Both the position numbers and the translations under genes were made by a program. The notes beneath the pieces are model-generated. The model searched no databases. It had not been told where the DNA came from and saw nothing but the letters and a program-made list of their open reading frames with translations. 64,000 nucleotides of DNA from Rhinopithecus roxellana (lineage: Eukaryota; Chordata; Mammalia; Primates; Cercopithecidae), in assembly GCF_007565055.1 (NCBI RefSeq), contig NC_044558.1, positions 83,893,444 to 83,957,443 of the forward strand, read 5' to 3'. Shown here one piece after another: positions 62,806-64,000 of the stretch; the first letter of the stretch is position 1, and each line of letters opens with the position of its first letter.

Positions 62806-62922
62806 AGGCACAGGTTTTCAGTGCAGTGAACAAAACAGATCAAAGTCTGTGCCCTCCTGCAGCTCACATTCTCCTGGAAAGGACAGACATGCGACACTAA
62901 TCAACAAACAGAGAATTACCTC
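62806..62922 (-). repeat. LINE-2, right part
   Basis: GTGCAGTGAACAAAACAGAT then GCCCTCCTGCAGCTCACATT. Confidence 0.85.
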
Positions 62923-63219
62923 TGGCTGGATGCAGTGGCTCATGCCTGTAATCCCAGAACTTTGGGAGGCCGAGGTGGATGTATCACTTGAAGTCAGGAG
63001 TTTGAGACCTGCCTGGCCAACATGGAACCCCCATCTTTACTAAAACACAAAATTAGCTAGGTGTGTTGGCTCACACTTATAGTCCTAGCTACTCTGGATG
63101 CTGAGTCAGGAGTATCTCTTGAACCCGGGAGGCAGAAGTTGCAGTAAGCTGAGATTGTGCCACTGCACTCCAACCTGGGTGACAGAGAGAGACACTGTCT
63201 CAAAAAAAAAAAAAAAAAA
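62923..63219 (+). mobile_element. Alu, full length
   Basis: Sense, 170 bases upstream of MORN3 exon 3. Confidence 0.95.
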
Positions 63220-63388
63220 ACGGAACTTTCCTGGCCTTCTCCTGGGTACTGGGTGTCTAGGATGATGTGCAGAGCCTGTCCCAGCTCTCAAGATTCATCC
63301 AGTCAGGGACCCCTGAGGCTCAGGCAGGCACACCACCCCCACCCCTGGGTGTCCACATCTGCAGCATTGCCCATCTGTGTGTCACCAG

Positions 63389-63546
63389 GGAAAGGAACAC
63401 AGGTCTGGAAGAAGAACGGAGCCATCTATGAAGGGGACTGGAAGTTTGGGAAGCGCGACGGCTATGGCACCCTCAGCCTTCCTGATCAACAGACAGGAAA
63501 ATGCAGGAGAGTCTACTCAGGCTGGTGGAAAGGTGATAAGAAATCG
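63389..63546 (+). CDS. MORN3: MORN3 coding exon 3 (MORN repeats 1-3)
   Basis: Acceptor GTGTCACCAG|GG at 63388/63389 and donor AAATCG|GTGAGG at 63546/63547 define 158 bases: two that complete Gly50 and 52 codons, ending in phase 0. The peptide finishes repeat 1 (KGTQVWKKNG), contains repeat 2 (AIYEGDWKFGKRDGYGTL) and begins repeat 3 (RRVYSGWWKGDKKS). The conserved Tyr/Gly/Trp positions of each MORN unit are intact, so the gene looks functional. With exon 2 this gives 102 of roughly 240 residues; the rest lies beyond 64000. MORN repeats typically bind membranes or protein partners as elongated beta-hairpin rods. The frame continuing past the donor runs into TG-repeat intron and is not coding. 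Confidence 0.95.
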
Positions 63547-64000
63547 GTGAGGAGGGCTGCCAGCCAGGCTGTGTGTGTGTGTGTATGTATGTGTAGGGGG
63601 AGCCGAGAGAGGCCTGGGAGAAAAGAGAGGGGAGGTCTACAGGGAGGAGGACAAGGTTGTGGTACGTGTGGGAGAAGGAAGGGGTGGGGGAATTGCAAAG
63701 TTTCTCAGAACAAAATCCAGGAAACAGGAAGCAAGAGAAGGCCAGGGAGGAGCTCACAAAACCCTGTGGTTGCGAGGAGCCAGCCAGGCTTGTGGGGACA
63801 AAGTTGCCTCCACCCTCTTCCCCCTTACTTCCTGGCTTTCTTTTCCCCGGGCATCTCTTTTTAAGAATTTCCCTTCTGCTGGGGCTGGATAAAAGGGGAG
63901 GTAGGAAAAGTGGGAGCAAGAGGGCAGAGGACAAGAGAGGAGCGAGCATCCCGAGGGGCCAAAGCCAGCCAGAGGCACGTGCTCAGCCCAGAAACACCCA
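63547..64000. other. MORN3 intron 3, 5' part
   Basis: Unique intronic sequence with a (TG)n run at 63571-63596 and a purine-rich stretch at 63600-63760. Overlapping open frames on both strands show no domain. Confidence 0.7.

Noticed and set aside
63157..63864. 235-codon frame containing MORN3 exon 3
   Set aside because: Only 63389-63546 is exonic; flanks are Alu, intron and TG repeat beyond clear splice sites.

Overview
The window is non-coding-rich primate nuclear DNA. More than half of it is Alu sequence (about 130 copies and fragments), with LINE-1, LINE-2, MIR and LTR remnants between them. Many of the youngest Alus carry the right-arm variant GATCCGGCCACTGCACTCC and the linker ACTAGCCGGGCGAGGTGGCGGG. 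As I know them, these mark the Old World monkey AluY (YRa-type) lineage, so the source is probably a cercopithecid such as macaque, baboon or guenon rather than human or another ape.

Two genes are recognisable. On the minus strand at 4447-4515 lies the first coding exon of TMEM120B (23 codons, clean GT donor) inside a CpG-island promoter; everything left of it is TMEM120B intron 1. On the plus strand lies the 5' half of MORN3: a GC-rich promoter and non-coding exon 1 ending at 48849 or 48859, coding exon 2 (52632-52779, ATG in a good Kozak context) and coding exon 3 (63389-63546). The later MORN3 exons lie beyond the right edge. The head-to-head order and about 44 kb between starts fit the reverse complement of human 12q24.31 (MORN3 - TMEM120B), from memory of that locus.

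Layout: 1-4446 TMEM120B intron 1; 4447-4800 TMEM120B exon 1 and promoter; 4800-48680 intergenic, a mosaic of Alus nested in older L1, L2, MIR and LTR pieces; 34545-34890 an isolated CpG-rich promoter-like island with no recognisable gene, followed by a 16-bp-arm hairpin; 48685-48860 MORN3 promoter with CRE-like and RFX X-box motifs; 48860-64000 MORN3 introns 1-3 and exons 2-3, with an intronic ERVK-type solo LTR bounded by a perfect 6-bp target-site duplication.

Best candidates for something undescribed are the orphan CpG island with its hairpin, the spermatid-type promoter grammar and tandem splice donors of MORN3, the inverted L2 duplication with a 2.47-kb insertion near 8.2-10.9 kb, and the CTCF-like motifs between the two genes. 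I found no complete novel protein-coding system. Nearly all open frames are Alu read-through. Repeat family names are from memory of consensus sequences and boundaries are good to a few bases at best.
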